A DNA stretch of 64,000 nt from Paractinoplanes pyxinae (GCF_026626335.1 NZ_JAPNTZ010000006.1:186001-250000); one strand, 5' to 3'; shown: positions 8,638 to 17,110, numbered from the stretch's first letter. The notes: generated by a model not told the origin, from the sequence alone. Numbers and translations: made by a program.

Positions 8638-9188
8638 GCTTGGAACCAAAGATAGGGGCGTTTCTCGGTGACGAGGTTCAGGGTCACCGGGTGGAGGTTC
8701 AGGCTTTCGAGGGCTTGGCGCGAGGCATGCTCGGCGGGCAGGCATCGCCACAGATGGGTGCCCGGCAGCCAGGTGGTGACCGCTTCGACCACGGTGGTGG
8801 CCAGGTCGGTGTGCTGCCGGTCCTGGCGGAGCCAGAAGGTGACCATCGCCGCGTCGGCCGGGTAGCGGGCTCGGGTTTCGTCGTCGGCGCCGGCTCGTTG
8901 CAGGTAGGACTGCAGGGGGTTCAGGTAGAGGCAGCCGAGCGATTCGTCGCGGACCGGGTTGAGCAGGGCGAATGCGAAGGAGCGGCCGGCCCGGTGGTCG
9001 GCCTCGTGCTGGGCGACCTGCTGGCGGTCGTCCTCCAGGGTGAAGCCGTCGACCGGCCAGCGGCCGTCGCTGTGCACCCGGATCACGTCGGGGCTGGCCA
9101 TGTAGGCGGCGTAGTCCAGGACAGCCGTCTGCTGCGTCAGCGGGGTGGCCACGAACGCCTGGTGAACCAGTTCTGCCGGGAAGGTCAT
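8634..9188 (-). CDS. GNAT family acetyltransferase in the mod operon
   Basis: This 184-residue protein resembles RimJ/GNAT enzymes. Its motifs are FAFALLNPVRDESLGCLYL (a beta strand with a glycine turn), a central FWLRQDRQHTDLATTVVEAVTTWL helix where the acetyl-CoA loop would lie, and the late HASRQALESLNL helix. The classic Q/RxxGxG/A loop is poorly preserved, so activity is uncertain. It is joined by four-base overlaps to modC upstream and to the unknown gene downstream. That implies co-transcription with the molybdate transporter. Confidence 0.6.
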   Translation of the reverse strand: MTFPAELVHQAFVATPLTQQTAVLDYAAYMASPDVIRVHSDGRWPVDGFTLEDDRQQVAQHEADHRAGRSFAFALLNPVRDESLGCLYLNPLQSYLQRAGADDETRARYPADAAMVTFWLRQDRQHTDLATTVVEAVTTWLPGTHLWRCLPAEHASRQALESLNLHPVTLNLVTEKRPYLWFQA

Positions 9189-10225
9189 GCCCGGTAGGCT
9201 CGCACCTCAGTGGCCTTCACGGTGGCCCATAGTTCGCGGCCCGGTTCCAGACCTAAGTGGACGGCGGCGGCGGGGGTGATGTCGGCGGCCACCGGCACCG
9301 GGCCGGTCAGCTCGATGCGCAGGGCGTCGCCCTGGCGGGAAACCATGCTCACGGTGGCGGGCCAGGTGTTGCGAGGGCTGCCGTCGGGGCGGGCCGGATA
9401 GAGCGCGACAGCCGACGGCGGGAAGGCCACGAAGACCTCGCCCGCTTCCGGCGAGGCCCCGGCCGTGACCAGCTCGAAGCCGTCGGGCAGGCGTACGCGG
9501 GAACCGGAAGCCTGCCCCCGGTAGAGGTTCAGGCCGACCAGGCGGGCCACGTAGTCCGTGCGGGGCTGGGCGGTGATGGTGGCGGCGTCGCCGGTCTGCA
9601 CCACGCGGCCGTCCTCGATGATGACCAGGCGGTCGGCTAGCATCAGGGCGTCCAGCGGGTCGTGGGTGACCAGCACGGTCGCGCCGGGGAAGGCGGCCAG
9701 GTGACCGCGCAGCTGGGCCCGGGTGTCGAGGCGGGTACGGGCGTCGAGGGCGGCCAGAGGCTCGTCGAGCAGCAGCATTCTCGGCTCACCGGCCAGCGCC
9801 CGGGCCAGGGCCACCCGCTGGGCCTGACCCCCGGAGAGCTGGCGCGGCTTCTTGCGTACGTGATCGGCCAGGCCCACCCGGGCCAGCCACCCCTGGGCCT
9901 GCTGCCGGGCCTCGGTGCGCGGCACGCCACGGCAGCGCGGCCCGAAGGCGACGTTGTCGAGCGCGCTCAGGTGCGGGAACAGCAGATAGTCCTGGAAGAC
10001 GACGCCGATGCGACGCTGCTCGGGGGCGAGCGGGTCGAGCCGTACGCCGTCGAGCTCGATCTGCCCGTCGTCGAGCCGCAGCAGACCGGCCAGCGCGCGC
10101 AGCGACGTCGTCTTGCCGGCGCCGTTCGGGCCCAGCAGCGCCACCACCTCGCCCGGCTCGGCTGTCAGTTCGACATCGAGCAAGAATCCGTCCCGCCGGA
10201 CAACCAGGTGAGCGAGGAGGCTCAT
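9185..10225 (-). CDS. modC: Molybdate ABC transporter ATP-binding protein
   Basis: The 346-residue ATPase has Walker A GPNGAGKTTS, the signature LSGGQAQRVALARAL, Walker B MLLLDEPLAALDA and the switch His (VLVTHDP). A C-terminal TOBE-type molybdate-binding region follows (about residues 280-346, ending in LWATVKATEVRAYRA). That layout is typical of ModC. It energises uptake of molybdate or tungstate through ModB. The ATG at 10225 overlaps the modB stop (ATGA), and its own stop overlaps the next gene the same way. Confidence 0.92.
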   Translation of the reverse strand: MSLLAHLVVRRDGFLLDVELTAEPGEVVALLGPNGAGKTTSLRALAGLLRLDDGQIELDGVRLDPLAPEQRRIGVVFQDYLLFPHLSALDNVAFGPRCRGVPRTEARQQAQGWLARVGLADHVRKKPRQLSGGQAQRVALARALAGEPRMLLLDEPLAALDARTRLDTRAQLRGHLAAFPGATVLVTHDPLDALMLADRLVIIEDGRVVQTGDAATITAQPRTDYVARLVGLNLYRGQASGSRVRLPDGFELVTAGASPEAGEVFVAFPPSAVALYPARPDGSPRNTWPATVSMVSRQGDALRIELTGPVPVAADITPAAAVHLGLEPGRELWATVKATEVRAYRA

Positions 10226-10962
10226 GCCGCCACCCACTTGTCGCGCAGGGCGGCCAGGATCCCCACCGAGACGGCCAGCAGCACCAGGCTGAGCACGATC
10301 GCCGCGTCCACGTCCTGTTCCAGGGCCAGATAGACGGCGAGTGGCATGGTCTGCGTACGGCCGGGGAAGTTGCCCGCGAAGGTGATCGTCGCACCGAATT
10401 CGCCGAGCGCCCGCGCCCAGCACAGCACCGCCCCCGCCGCCACCCCGGGCGCGATCAGCGGCAGCGTCACCCGCCGGAAGGCCGTCCACCGGGTGGCGCC
10501 GAGCGTGGCCGCTGCCTCTTCGTAGCGGGAATCGGCCCCGCGCAACGCCCCTTCCACGGCGATCACCAGGAACGGCATGGCCACGAAGGCCTCGGCCACC
10601 ACCACGCCGGCCGTGGTGAAGGGCAGGCTCACGCCGAACGTCTGGTCGAGCCACTCGCCCACCAGCCCGCGCCGCCCGAAGACCAGCAGCAACGCCACGC
10701 CACCGACGACCGGCGGCAGCACGAGCGGCACGGTGACCAGCGCGCGCACCAGCCGCCGGCCGGGAAACTCGGCGCGGGCCAGCACCCAGGCCAGCGGCAC
10801 ACCCAGAATCAGGCACACCACGGTGGCCAGGCTCGCGGTCAGCAGCGACAGGCGCAGCGCGGCCAGGATGCCCGGCTCGGTGAGGCGTTCCGGCAGCGTC
10901 GACCACGGCGCCCGGATCAGCAGCCCGGCCAGGGGCAGGATCAGGAACGCCAGGCCGAGCAC
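10222..10962 (-). CDS. modB: Molybdate ABC transporter permease
   Basis: This membrane protein of about 246 residues has five or six helices and the EAA-type cytoplasmic loop EEAAATLGATRWTAFRRVTLPL, which contacts the ATPase. Periplasmic loops and the GEFGATITFAGNFPGRTQT segment are characteristic of ModB. The start is not secure. GTG 10962 is the first canonical start, but in-frame coding-like residues (NKFRIPLALAVPAV) extend back to about 11004, just after modA, with only a CTG there. Co-transcribed with modA and modC. Confidence 0.88.
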   Translation of the reverse strand: MLGLAFLILPLAGLLIRAPWSTLPERLTEPGILAALRLSLLTASLATVVCLILGVPLAWVLARAEFPGRRLVRALVTVPLVLPPVVGGVALLLVFGRRGLVGEWLDQTFGVSLPFTTAGVVVAEAFVAMPFLVIAVEGALRGADSRYEEAAATLGATRWTAFRRVTLPLIAPGVAAGAVLCWARALGEFGATITFAGNFPGRTQTMPLAVYLALEQDVDAAIVLSLVLLAVSVGILAALRDKWVAA

Positions 10963-11000
10963 CGCCGGAACGGCCAGGGCGAGTGGGATGCGGAACTTGT

Positions 11001-11786
11001 TCAGGGCTTCTGGAACCCTGCGTCGGTGAGGATCTTCATCTCGGGCTCGGTCTGCACGAACTCGACGAACGCGGCGGCCGCGGCCGGGTTGGGCGCGTTC
11101 TTCAGGGTGACGATCGGGTAGTCGTTGATCGCGCCGGCCGACTCGGGGAACTCGACACCGTCCACGTCGGCCGCGGCCGCCTTGGCGTCAGTGCGGTAGA
11201 CCAGCGCCGCGTCGACCTCGCCCAGCTTCACCTTCGACAGCGCGGCCTTCACGTCCTGCTCGAGCGTCACCGGCTTGACGTCGACGCCGGCCGCCTCGAT
11301 CGCCTTCTTGGCGGCCGAGCCGCACGGCACCTGCTCGGCGCAGAGCGCAACCTTGAGGTCGGGGTTCTTCAGGTCGGCCAGGGTCCTGATGCCCTTCGGG
11401 TTGCCCTTGGCGGTGGCGATGACCAGCTGGTTCTTGACGAACACGGTGGGTTCGCCGTTGGCGTCGCCCGCGTCGACGACCGTCTTCATGGTGGCCGGGC
11501 TGGCCGCGGCGAACACGTCGGCCGGGGCGCCCGACGTGATCTGCTGGGCCAGGCCGGAGCTTCCGCCGTACGAGATGGTGACCTGCACGCCGGGGTTGCG
11601 GGCCTGGAAGTCTTCCTTGATCTTGTCGAACGACTCGGTCAGGGACGCCGCGGCCAGAACCGTCAGCGAACCGGTGGCCCCGGCCGAGGCGCTGCCGCCG
11701 CTCGACGGACTGCCCGCGTCGTCCGCCTGACCGCCGCAGGCTGCGAGCGTTGCGACCAGCGCCAAACCGATGAGTGCGCGTTTCAC
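11001..11786 (-). CDS. modA: Molybdate-binding lipoprotein
   Basis: This 261-residue precursor has a lipoprotein signal peptide (MKRALIGLALVATLAAC, Cys at 17). A Ser/Gly-rich linker follows, and then a type-II periplasmic binding protein with LTVLAAASLTESFDKI, the oxyanion-binding Ser region (SYGGSSGLAQQI) and GAPADVFAAAS, all hallmarks of ModA. It captures molybdate outside the membrane and delivers it to ModB. The GTG start at 11786 overlaps the stop of the HTH-TOBE gene upstream. Confidence 0.92.
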   Translation of the reverse strand: MKRALIGLALVATLAACGGQADDAGSPSSGGSASAGATGSLTVLAAASLTESFDKIKEDFQARNPGVQVTISYGGSSGLAQQITSGAPADVFAAASPATMKTVVDAGDANGEPTVFVKNQLVIATAKGNPKGIRTLADLKNPDLKVALCAEQVPCGSAAKKAIEAAGVDVKPVTLEQDVKAALSKVKLGEVDAALVYRTDAKAAAADVDGVEFPESAGAINDYPIVTLKNAPNPAAAAAFVEFVQTEPEMKILTDAGFQKP

Positions 11787-12181
11787 TTGTCGTCTCCTCG
11801 CTCCACGACCACAGTGGTCGACTTGATGACGGCGACCGCCGTCGAACCCACCTCGAGCTGCAGTTCGTCGACCGCTTCGCGGCTCATCAGCGACACCACC
11901 CGGAACGGGCCGGCCTGGATGTCGACCTGAGCCATCACCGAGTCGCGGGCGATCGCCGTGACGATGCCGCGCAGCCGGTTGCGGGCCGACGAGCGGCCCA
12001 TGCCGGGGTCCGGCTCGTCGGCTATCGAGCGGGCGAACGCGGCCAGGTCGGCCCCGGCCACGTGGCGGTGGCCGTGGTCGTCGCGGCCGGCCGGCAGCTT
12101 GCCCGCGTCGACCCAGCGCCGGACCGTGTCCACGCTGACGCCGAGCAGTTCGGCCGCCTCGCCGATGCGGTATGTCGTCAC
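11783..12181 (-). CDS. HTH-TOBE molybdate-responsive regulator
   Basis: This 132-residue two-domain protein begins with an excisionase/MerR-like helix-turn-helix (YRIGEAAELLGVSVDTVRRWVDAGKL). A single TOBE (Mop) domain follows from about residue 68 (SARNRLRGIVTAIARDSVMAQVDI...STTVVVERGD), which binds molybdate. It is the actinobacterial counterpart of ModE and should repress the operon it heads when molybdate is abundant. The GTG start follows TAGGGT by six bases, so the operon mRNA is probably leaderless. A perfect inverted repeat lies directly upstream at 12199-12238. Confidence 0.85.
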   Translation of the reverse strand: MTTYRIGEAAELLGVSVDTVRRWVDAGKLPAGRDDHGHRHVAGADLAAFARSIADEPDPGMGRSSARNRLRGIVTAIARDSVMAQVDIQAGPFRVVSLMSREAVDELQLEVGSTAVAVIKSTTVVVERGDDK

Positions 12182-12187
12182 GAGATC

Positions 12188-12193
12188 ACCCTA
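12188..12193 (-). promoter_or_regulatory. -10 box of the molybdate operon, leaderless
   Basis: On the minus strand TAGGGT is followed after six bases by the GTG start of the regulator gene. The same box and spacing recur before two plus-strand genes (54642 and 56640). Confidence 0.6.
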
Positions 12194-12198
12194 GGGCC

Positions 12199-12238
12199 GC
12201 ATCTGCGAGGGTGAGAACTCGATCGGGCTCGCAGATGC
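12199..12238. promoter_or_regulatory. Candidate operator of the molybdate regulator
   Basis: GCATCTGCGAG (12199-12209) and its exact reverse complement CTCGCAGATGC (12228-12238) are separated by 18 bases. The repeat covers roughly -18 to -57 relative to the start of the molybdate operon, overlapping its -35 position. That position suits repression or activation by the HTH-TOBE protein. Confidence 0.6.
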
Positions 12239-12270
12239 CGAACCGTTGCCGAGCTCACATCGGCGACGGC

Positions 12271-13254
12271 ATGCTGGAGGGCGTGTCCCAGCGAGTCACC
12301 GAGGTCACGGCGTTCCTGGCCGAGATCCTCACGCCCCGCGCGCCGCTCACCGTCATCGTCGACGGCGGCGACCACGGCGCTGCCACCCGGTTCGCGGCGC
12401 GGCTGGCGGCGGCGTTCCCGCCCTCGGCCCGGGCCTGGAACGTCGACGCGGTGCTGGGGCTGACCGGCCCGTCGGGCGGGATGTTCGACTCGGCGCTCAA
12501 CGTGCTCGAGCCGGCGGCCGACCGGGTGATCGTCTATCTGCGCTCGGGCGGCCGCGGTCCGGCCGGGGCGGGCGAGCAGCGGGCCCAGGTCGTGATCGAC
12601 AACAACGATCCGCAGTGGCCGGTGATCCGGCAGCTGCACCCGCGACTGGCCGACCCCGACCGCTGGCACCTGTCCGAGAGCCAGGCGTTCTTCGCGCCCC
12701 GGGCGGCGGGCTGGGACGCCAAATTCGGCGACGACCTTCCCGCGTACGCGATGGCGGTCGAGGCGGCCGGGCCGGAGCCCGGCGACGTGGCTCTCGACGT
12801 GGGTTGCGGCACCGGCCGGGCGTTACCGGCCCTGGCCGCGGCGGTCGGCCCGTCCGGCCGGGTGATCGGCCTCGACTGCACGCTCGACATGCTGGCCGAG
12901 GCCCGGGCCAAGGGCCGCAACCAGGCGGCCGCGCTGATCCAGGCCGACGCCCGGCACCTGCCCCTGCCCGACGCCACGGCCGGTGTGGTCTTCGCGGCCG
13001 GCCTGGTGCACCACCTGCCCGACCCGGCGGCCGGCCTGGCCGAGCTGGCCCGGGTCACCCGGCCCGGCGGCCGCCTGGTGCTGTTCCATCCCACCGGCCG
13101 CGCGACCCTGGCCGCCCGGCACGGCCGCGAGCTGACCGCGGACGAGCCGCTGGACGAGAAGAACCTGGGCCCGCTGCTCACCGGGGCAGGCTGGAGCCTG
13201 ACCTCGTACGACGATGCCGACGACCGATTTCTGGCGGTGGCGGCCCGGCTGTGA
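12271..13254 (+). CDS. Class I SAM methyltransferase with degenerate uridine-kinase-like N-terminus
   Basis: Residues from about 155 to the end are a clear class I methyltransferase: VALDVGCGTGRALPAL (motif I), VIGLDCTLDMLAEAR, ADARHLPLPDATAGVVFAAGLVHHLPDP and RPGGRLVLFHPTGR. The first 130 residues look like an NMP/uridine-kinase scaffold: VIVDGGDHGAATRFAARLAA sits where a P-loop would be, and VVIDNNDPQWPVIRQL resembles that family's C-terminal strand. The Walker A Lys is absent, so ATP use is unlikely. The start could be this ATG or the GTG at 12283. Divergent from the mod operon; substrate unknown. Confidence 0.72.
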   Translation: MLEGVSQRVTEVTAFLAEILTPRAPLTVIVDGGDHGAATRFAARLAAAFPPSARAWNVDAVLGLTGPSGGMFDSALNVLEPAADRVIVYLRSGGRGPAGAGEQRAQVVIDNNDPQWPVIRQLHPRLADPDRWHLSESQAFFAPRAAGWDAKFGDDLPAYAMAVEAAGPEPGDVALDVGCGTGRALPALAAAVGPSGRVIGLDCTLDMLAEARAKGRNQAAALIQADARHLPLPDATAGVVFAAGLVHHLPDPAAGLAELARVTRPGGRLVLFHPTGRATLAARHGRELTADEPLDEKNLGPLLTGAGWSLTSYDDADDRFLAVAARL

Positions 13255-13302
13255 CGCAAGAAACGGCCGCGCGGAGGGCCGATCGCGGTATGAACGGTAG
13301 CT

Positions 13303-15738
13303 ATGGCGCCCTCCAAGATTCCGCCGCCGCCTGACTCGCTGCCCCGGGCCATCCAGGTGCGCGGCGTCCGGCACAACACGCTGCGCGACCTCGACGTGGA
13401 CGTGCCGCTGTGGCGCACGGTCGTGATCGCCGGCGTCTCCGGGTCGGGCAAGACGTCGCTGGCCATGGGCACGCTGTACGCCGAGGGCCTGCACCGGTTT
13501 CTCGAGGGGCTCAGCACGTACAGTCGCAGGCGGCTCACCCAGGCCCAGCGGCCGGACGCCGACCGCATCGACAATCTGCCGCCGGCCCTCGCCCTGCGCC
13601 AGCGTCCGCCGGTCCCAGGGCCGCGCAGCACGGTCGGCACCATGAGCGAAGTGCTCAACGTGCTGCGGCTGACCATGTCGCGGCTCGGCACCCACCGCTG
13701 CCCCAACGGGCACGACGTGCCGCCGACGATCGCCACCCAGGCCATGGAGATCCAGTGCCCGACCTGCGGCATCCGGTTCGAGGCGCCCGGGGCCGAGTCG
13801 TTCGCCTTCAACTCGTACGGGGCCTGCCCGCGCTGCCAGGGTCTGGGCACGGTGTTCGAGGTCGATCCGGCGACGCTGGTGCCCGACCCGGCGAAGACGA
13901 TCGCCGAGGGCGCCGTGCTGCCGTGGAACGTCGGTGGACGCCGGCTCAGCATGTACGCGGCGGGCGAGCTCGGCGTGCGGCTCGATGTTCCGTACGGGAA
14001 ACTCTCGCGCCGCGAGAAGGAGCTCGTCATGAATGGCGAGCCGGTGAAGCAGATGGTGACCGTCTCCGGGCGCAACGGCCGGCCCGTGCAGCTCAACGTC
14101 TCGTACGACAATGCGGTGACCGCCGCCCAGCGGTCGGACAACAGCAAGTATCTGAACTCGCACACGTGCCCGGTCTGCCACGGCTCGCGGCTGCGGCCCG
14201 AGGCGCTGACCTCGCGGCTGAACGGGCGCAATCTGGCCGAGATCAGCGCGCTCGACCTCGACCACCTCGTGGAGTTCGCGGGCGGGCTGACCCCGCTGAT
14301 GCCGGCCGAGTTGGACCGGCTGACGACCGGGCTGATCGGCGAGCTGACCGGGGCGATCGCGCCGCTGCTGGATCTCGGGCTCGGGTATCTGGGGCTCGAC
14401 CGGGCGGGGGCGACGCTCTCGACCGGGGAAAGGCAGCGGATCGAGCTGACGTCGACGGTGCGCTCGAACACGACGGGCATGCTTTATGTGCTCGACGAGC
14501 CGTCGGTGGGATTGCACCCGAGCAATGTCGAAGGGCTGCGGAAGACCATTGCCGCGCTGGCCGGCAACGGCAATTCGGTGGTCATCGTCGAACACGACCT
14601 GGACGTGATTCGCACGGCCGACTGGATCATCGAAATGGGGCCGGGTGCGGGGCGGCTGGGCGGGACGATTCTGGCTCAGGGGCCGCCTGATTCTGTCGCT
14701 CGAGATCGGCGTTCGATCATCGGGCCGTACCTGGCCGGAAAGCCGGCGGTTACGCGGCCACCCCGGCCGTTGTCGCCGTCGAAAATCGAGATCAACGTCG
14801 GCCGGCTGTGGAATCTGCACAACGTGAAGGCGTCGTTCCCGGTCAATCGGCTGACCGGAGTGGCCGGGCCGTCGGGAGCGGGCAAAACCTCTCTGGTGCT
14901 CGACAGCCTGGTGCCGGCCGCTCGCGCTTCGCTGGCCGGAAAGGCGCTTCCGGCCCATGTGAAGTCGCTCGATCTCGGGTCGCTGCGTCAGGTGGTCGAG
15001 ATCGACGCGACGCCGATCGGCCTGAACGCGCGGTCCACTCCCAGCACGTACTCGGGAGCCTTCGACGCCATTCGCGCCCACTTCGCCGCGGCGTCGGGCC
15101 GGCCGGCCGGGCACTTCTCTTTCAACACCAAGGACGGTCAGTGCCCGACCTGCAAAGGGCTGGGCTCGATCGATCTGGACGTGCAGTATCTGCCCGACAT
15201 CAACGTCGAATGCCCCACGTGTCACGGGGCCCGATTCAACGACGAAACCCTTTCCGTACGCGTGGACGACCGCACCATCGCCGACGTGCTCACCCTGACT
15301 GTGCGCGAGGCGCTGGACCATTTCGCGGATGTGCCGGCGATCGTCCGCCCGCTGCGGCCGATCCTGGACGTCGGTCTCGACTATCTGCGCCTGGGCGAGC
15401 CGACCCCGTCCCTGTCCGGCGGCGAGTCGCAGCGCCTGCGCATCGCGGCCCGCCTGCGCAGCAGCCAGCGCGACGTGCTCTACGTGCTGGACGAGCCGTC
15501 GACCGGCCTGCACCCGGTCGACATCCGCACACTGGTCGGGGTGTTCGACCGCCTGCTCGATGCGGGCGCCACGATCGTCGTCATCGATCACGACCTGGAC
15601 GTGCTGGCCGCGGCCGACCACCTCATCGACATGGGCCCGACCGGCGGCCCGGCCGGCGGCCGCATCGTCGCCCAGGGCACCCCGGCCGAGGTGGCCGCGA
15701 ACCCGGAGAGCGTGACCGGCCCTTGGCTCGGCCGGTAG
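13303..15738 (+). CDS. UvrA-like excinuclease ATPase paralogue
   Basis: The 811-residue protein has two ABC cassettes. Walker A motifs are GVSGSGKTS (residues 44-52) and GPSGAGKTS (near 523). Signatures are LSTGERQRIELT and LSGGESQRLRIA, and Walker B regions are VLDEPSVGLHP and VLDEPSTGLHP. Zinc-finger CxxC pairs (CPRCQGLG, CPVCHGSR, CPTCKGLG, CPTCHGAR) are kept. The UvrB-binding and insertion regions of canonical UvrA (about 950 residues) are largely missing after the first cassette. This is the short UvrA2-like class, linked in some bacteria to damage or drug tolerance rather than UvrB-dependent repair. Confidence 0.85.
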   Translation: MAPSKIPPPPDSLPRAIQVRGVRHNTLRDLDVDVPLWRTVVIAGVSGSGKTSLAMGTLYAEGLHRFLEGLSTYSRRRLTQAQRPDADRIDNLPPALALRQRPPVPGPRSTVGTMSEVLNVLRLTMSRLGTHRCPNGHDVPPTIATQAMEIQCPTCGIRFEAPGAESFAFNSYGACPRCQGLGTVFEVDPATLVPDPAKTIAEGAVLPWNVGGRRLSMYAAGELGVRLDVPYGKLSRREKELVMNGEPVKQMVTVSGRNGRPVQLNVSYDNAVTAAQRSDNSKYLNSHTCPVCHGSRLRPEALTSRLNGRNLAEISALDLDHLVEFAGGLTPLMPAELDRLTTGLIGELTGAIAPLLDLGLGYLGLDRAGATLSTGERQRIELTSTVRSNTTGMLYVLDEPSVGLHPSNVEGLRKTIAALAGNGNSVVIVEHDLDVIRTADWIIEMGPGAGRLGGTILAQGPPDSVARDRRSIIGPYLAGKPAVTRPPRPLSPSKIEINVGRLWNLHNVKASFPVNRLTGVAGPSGAGKTSLVLDSLVPAARASLAGKALPAHVKSLDLGSLRQVVEIDATPIGLNARSTPSTYSGAFDAIRAHFAAASGRPAGHFSFNTKDGQCPTCKGLGSIDLDVQYLPDINVECPTCHGARFNDETLSVRVDDRTIADVLTLTVREALDHFADVPAIVRPLRPILDVGLDYLRLGEPTPSLSGGESQRLRIAARLRSSQRDVLYVLDEPSTGLHPVDIRTLVGVFDRLLDAGATIVVIDHDLDVLAAADHLIDMGPTGGPAGGRIVAQGTPAEVAANPESVTGPWLGR

Positions 15739-15765
15739 GTTGCGTGGCGGGCGCACCATGCAGGC

Positions 15766-16287
15766 ATGTCGATCGATGCGACGACGAAACAACCGGCGGC
15801 CGGCCGTTTGATCATCGCCCTCGCGGTGGTGCTGGTCATCGCCGCCGGGCTGGCCGTGTGGTTGTGGCCACGCCCGGGCAATCCGCGGACCGAGAGAGCT
15901 CTGCGCAGTGTCCTGGCCATCGGCGGCCCAGCCGGTTGGGCGAGCACCGAGCCCGTCTCTCTGCTGCCCCAAGACGGCCAGACCGGGAAAACCGAGAGCC
16001 GCCAGGGCGTCCTGGTCGGCATCCTGCCCGGCGACGCCGGCTTCACCGCGACCTGGACGACCACGGTGGACCAACCGGCGGCGTGCGACACGCTGGCCGA
16101 CTGGGCGGTGCGTGTGGTGCAGCACCCGGCACGCGATGAGGTGCGCGACTCGTGCCGGGCCGCCGGCAACGGCCTCTTCGCCAGCTACGGCACGCCGGTG
16201 AGCGGAGGCCGCAAGATGTTCTACGCCGCCGCCGACAACGGCGTTCTCACCGCCGGCGTGGCCTACCGCTCTGAGAACATCGGTTGA
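15766..16287 (+). CDS. Unknown single-pass membrane protein
   Basis: The 173-residue product has a short cytoplasmic start, one hydrophobic helix (residues about 14-34, LIIALAVVLVIAAGLAVWLW) and an exported domain of about 135 residues with two cysteines (near 107 and 126) that could form a disulfide. I do not recognise the outer domain. CACCAT lies six bases before the ATG. The stop overlaps the following ATG, coupling it to the VOC protein. Confidence 0.6.
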   Translation: MSIDATTKQPAAGRLIIALAVVLVIAAGLAVWLWPRPGNPRTERALRSVLAIGGPAGWASTEPVSLLPQDGQTGKTESRQGVLVGILPGDAGFTATWTTTVDQPAACDTLADWAVRVVQHPARDEVRDSCRAAGNGLFASYGTPVSGGRKMFYAAADNGVLTAGVAYRSENIG

Positions 16288-16676
16288 TGACCTCGTACGT
16301 CTCGCACACCACGATCGACTGCGCCGACGCCTACGCCCTGTCCCGCTGGTGGCAGGCAGTCCTCGACTATCACGAAGACCCGGCCGACCCGAACGAGCCC
16401 GGCCACGAGGAATGCATGATCTACTCCCCCGACGGCGGCCACCGCCTGCTGTTCATCGAGGTGCCCGACACCAAACAGGTCAAGAACCGCATCCACCTCG
16501 ACCTGCGTCCGGCCGAGGGCACCCGCGACGAGGAACTGGCTCGCCTGATCGACCACGGCGCCACCGTCGTGGCCGACCGCCGCGAGCCCGGCGGCGCCGG
16601 CTGGGTGGTGCTGGCCGACCCTGAGGGCAACGAATTCTGCATCCTGCGCAGCGACGCCGAACGCGCCGCGGCTTGA
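16287..16676 (+). CDS. VOC superfamily (glyoxalase-like) protein
   Basis: The 129-residue protein has the two beta-alpha-beta-beta-beta modules of the vicinal oxygen chelate fold. The first opens with SHTTIDCADAYALSRWWQAVLDY and the second ends with WVVLADPEGNEFCILR, the commonest C-terminal signature of the family. Conserved His and Glu positions would bind a metal. Members include glyoxalases, dioxygenases and fosfomycin/bleomycin resistance proteins; the specific role is unknown. Translation overlaps the preceding membrane protein gene. Confidence 0.8.
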   Translation: MTSYVSHTTIDCADAYALSRWWQAVLDYHEDPADPNEPGHEECMIYSPDGGHRLLFIEVPDTKQVKNRIHLDLRPAEGTRDEELARLIDHGATVVADRREPGGAGWVVLADPEGNEFCILRSDAERAAA

Positions 16677-16729
16677 TACCGAGCGGGTGACCGCGGCCCG
16701 ACCCGCCTCCGGCCGCGGCGTTAGCTTCC

Positions 16730-16735
16730 TACCGT
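16730..16735 (+). promoter_or_regulatory. Probable -10 box of a leaderless transcript
   Basis: TACCGT is followed after six bases by the ATG at 16742. No Shine-Dalgarno sequence is present. Confidence 0.5.
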
Positions 16736-16741
16736 CATCGC

Positions 16742-17110
16742 ATGATCAATCCGGGCACCGCACCGATCGAAGGCGCCCGGCTCGACCTGGCCGAGGCCAA
16801 CCTCGAGGTCTTCCTGACCGAGGTGAGCCGGCGCGCCGCCGAGATGGACGAGGTTCCGGTACGCCGCCGGGTCGCCCACCTGGCCGGCGATCCGGTGCGC
16901 GACCCGCAGGCCGACCGCGACGGCCGCTTCGGCTGGGACCTGCCCCTGTCCGACGGCCGGGTGGTCCGCCTGCTGATGCCCGGGGCCGACCTAGCCGCGC
17001 TCCGCGACGACATCACGGCCCAGGCCCCGTGCCTCTACGTCAACGGCATCGCCTGCTGGTGGACCGGCGCCGTCGACTCCGTGGCCGGCGAGGGCCTGAC
17101 CCTGCGCTGA
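16742..17110 (+). CDS. Unknown 122-aa protein
   Basis: I recognise no family. The product is acidic and mixed alpha/beta, with a segment GWDLPLSDGRVVRLLMPGAD and a late YVNGIACWWTGAVDSV. It has no signal peptide or membrane helix. Codon usage and a leaderless-type promoter support it as a gene. Its last 120 bases overlap the reading frame of the convergent DUF4386 gene, whose C-terminus is probably the artefactual partner. Confidence 0.55.
   Translation: MINPGTAPIEGARLDLAEANLEVFLTEVSRRAAEMDEVPVRRRVAHLAGDPVRDPQADRDGRFGWDLPLSDGRVVRLLMPGADLAALRDDITAQAPCLYVNGIACWWTGAVDSVAGEGLTLR

Noticed and set aside
12823-16125. Minus-strand open frame of about 1100 codons opposite the methyltransferase and UvrA-like genes
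   Set aside because: Composition is Arg/Gly/Gln-rich without motifs; the plus strand carries unmistakable ABC signatures.
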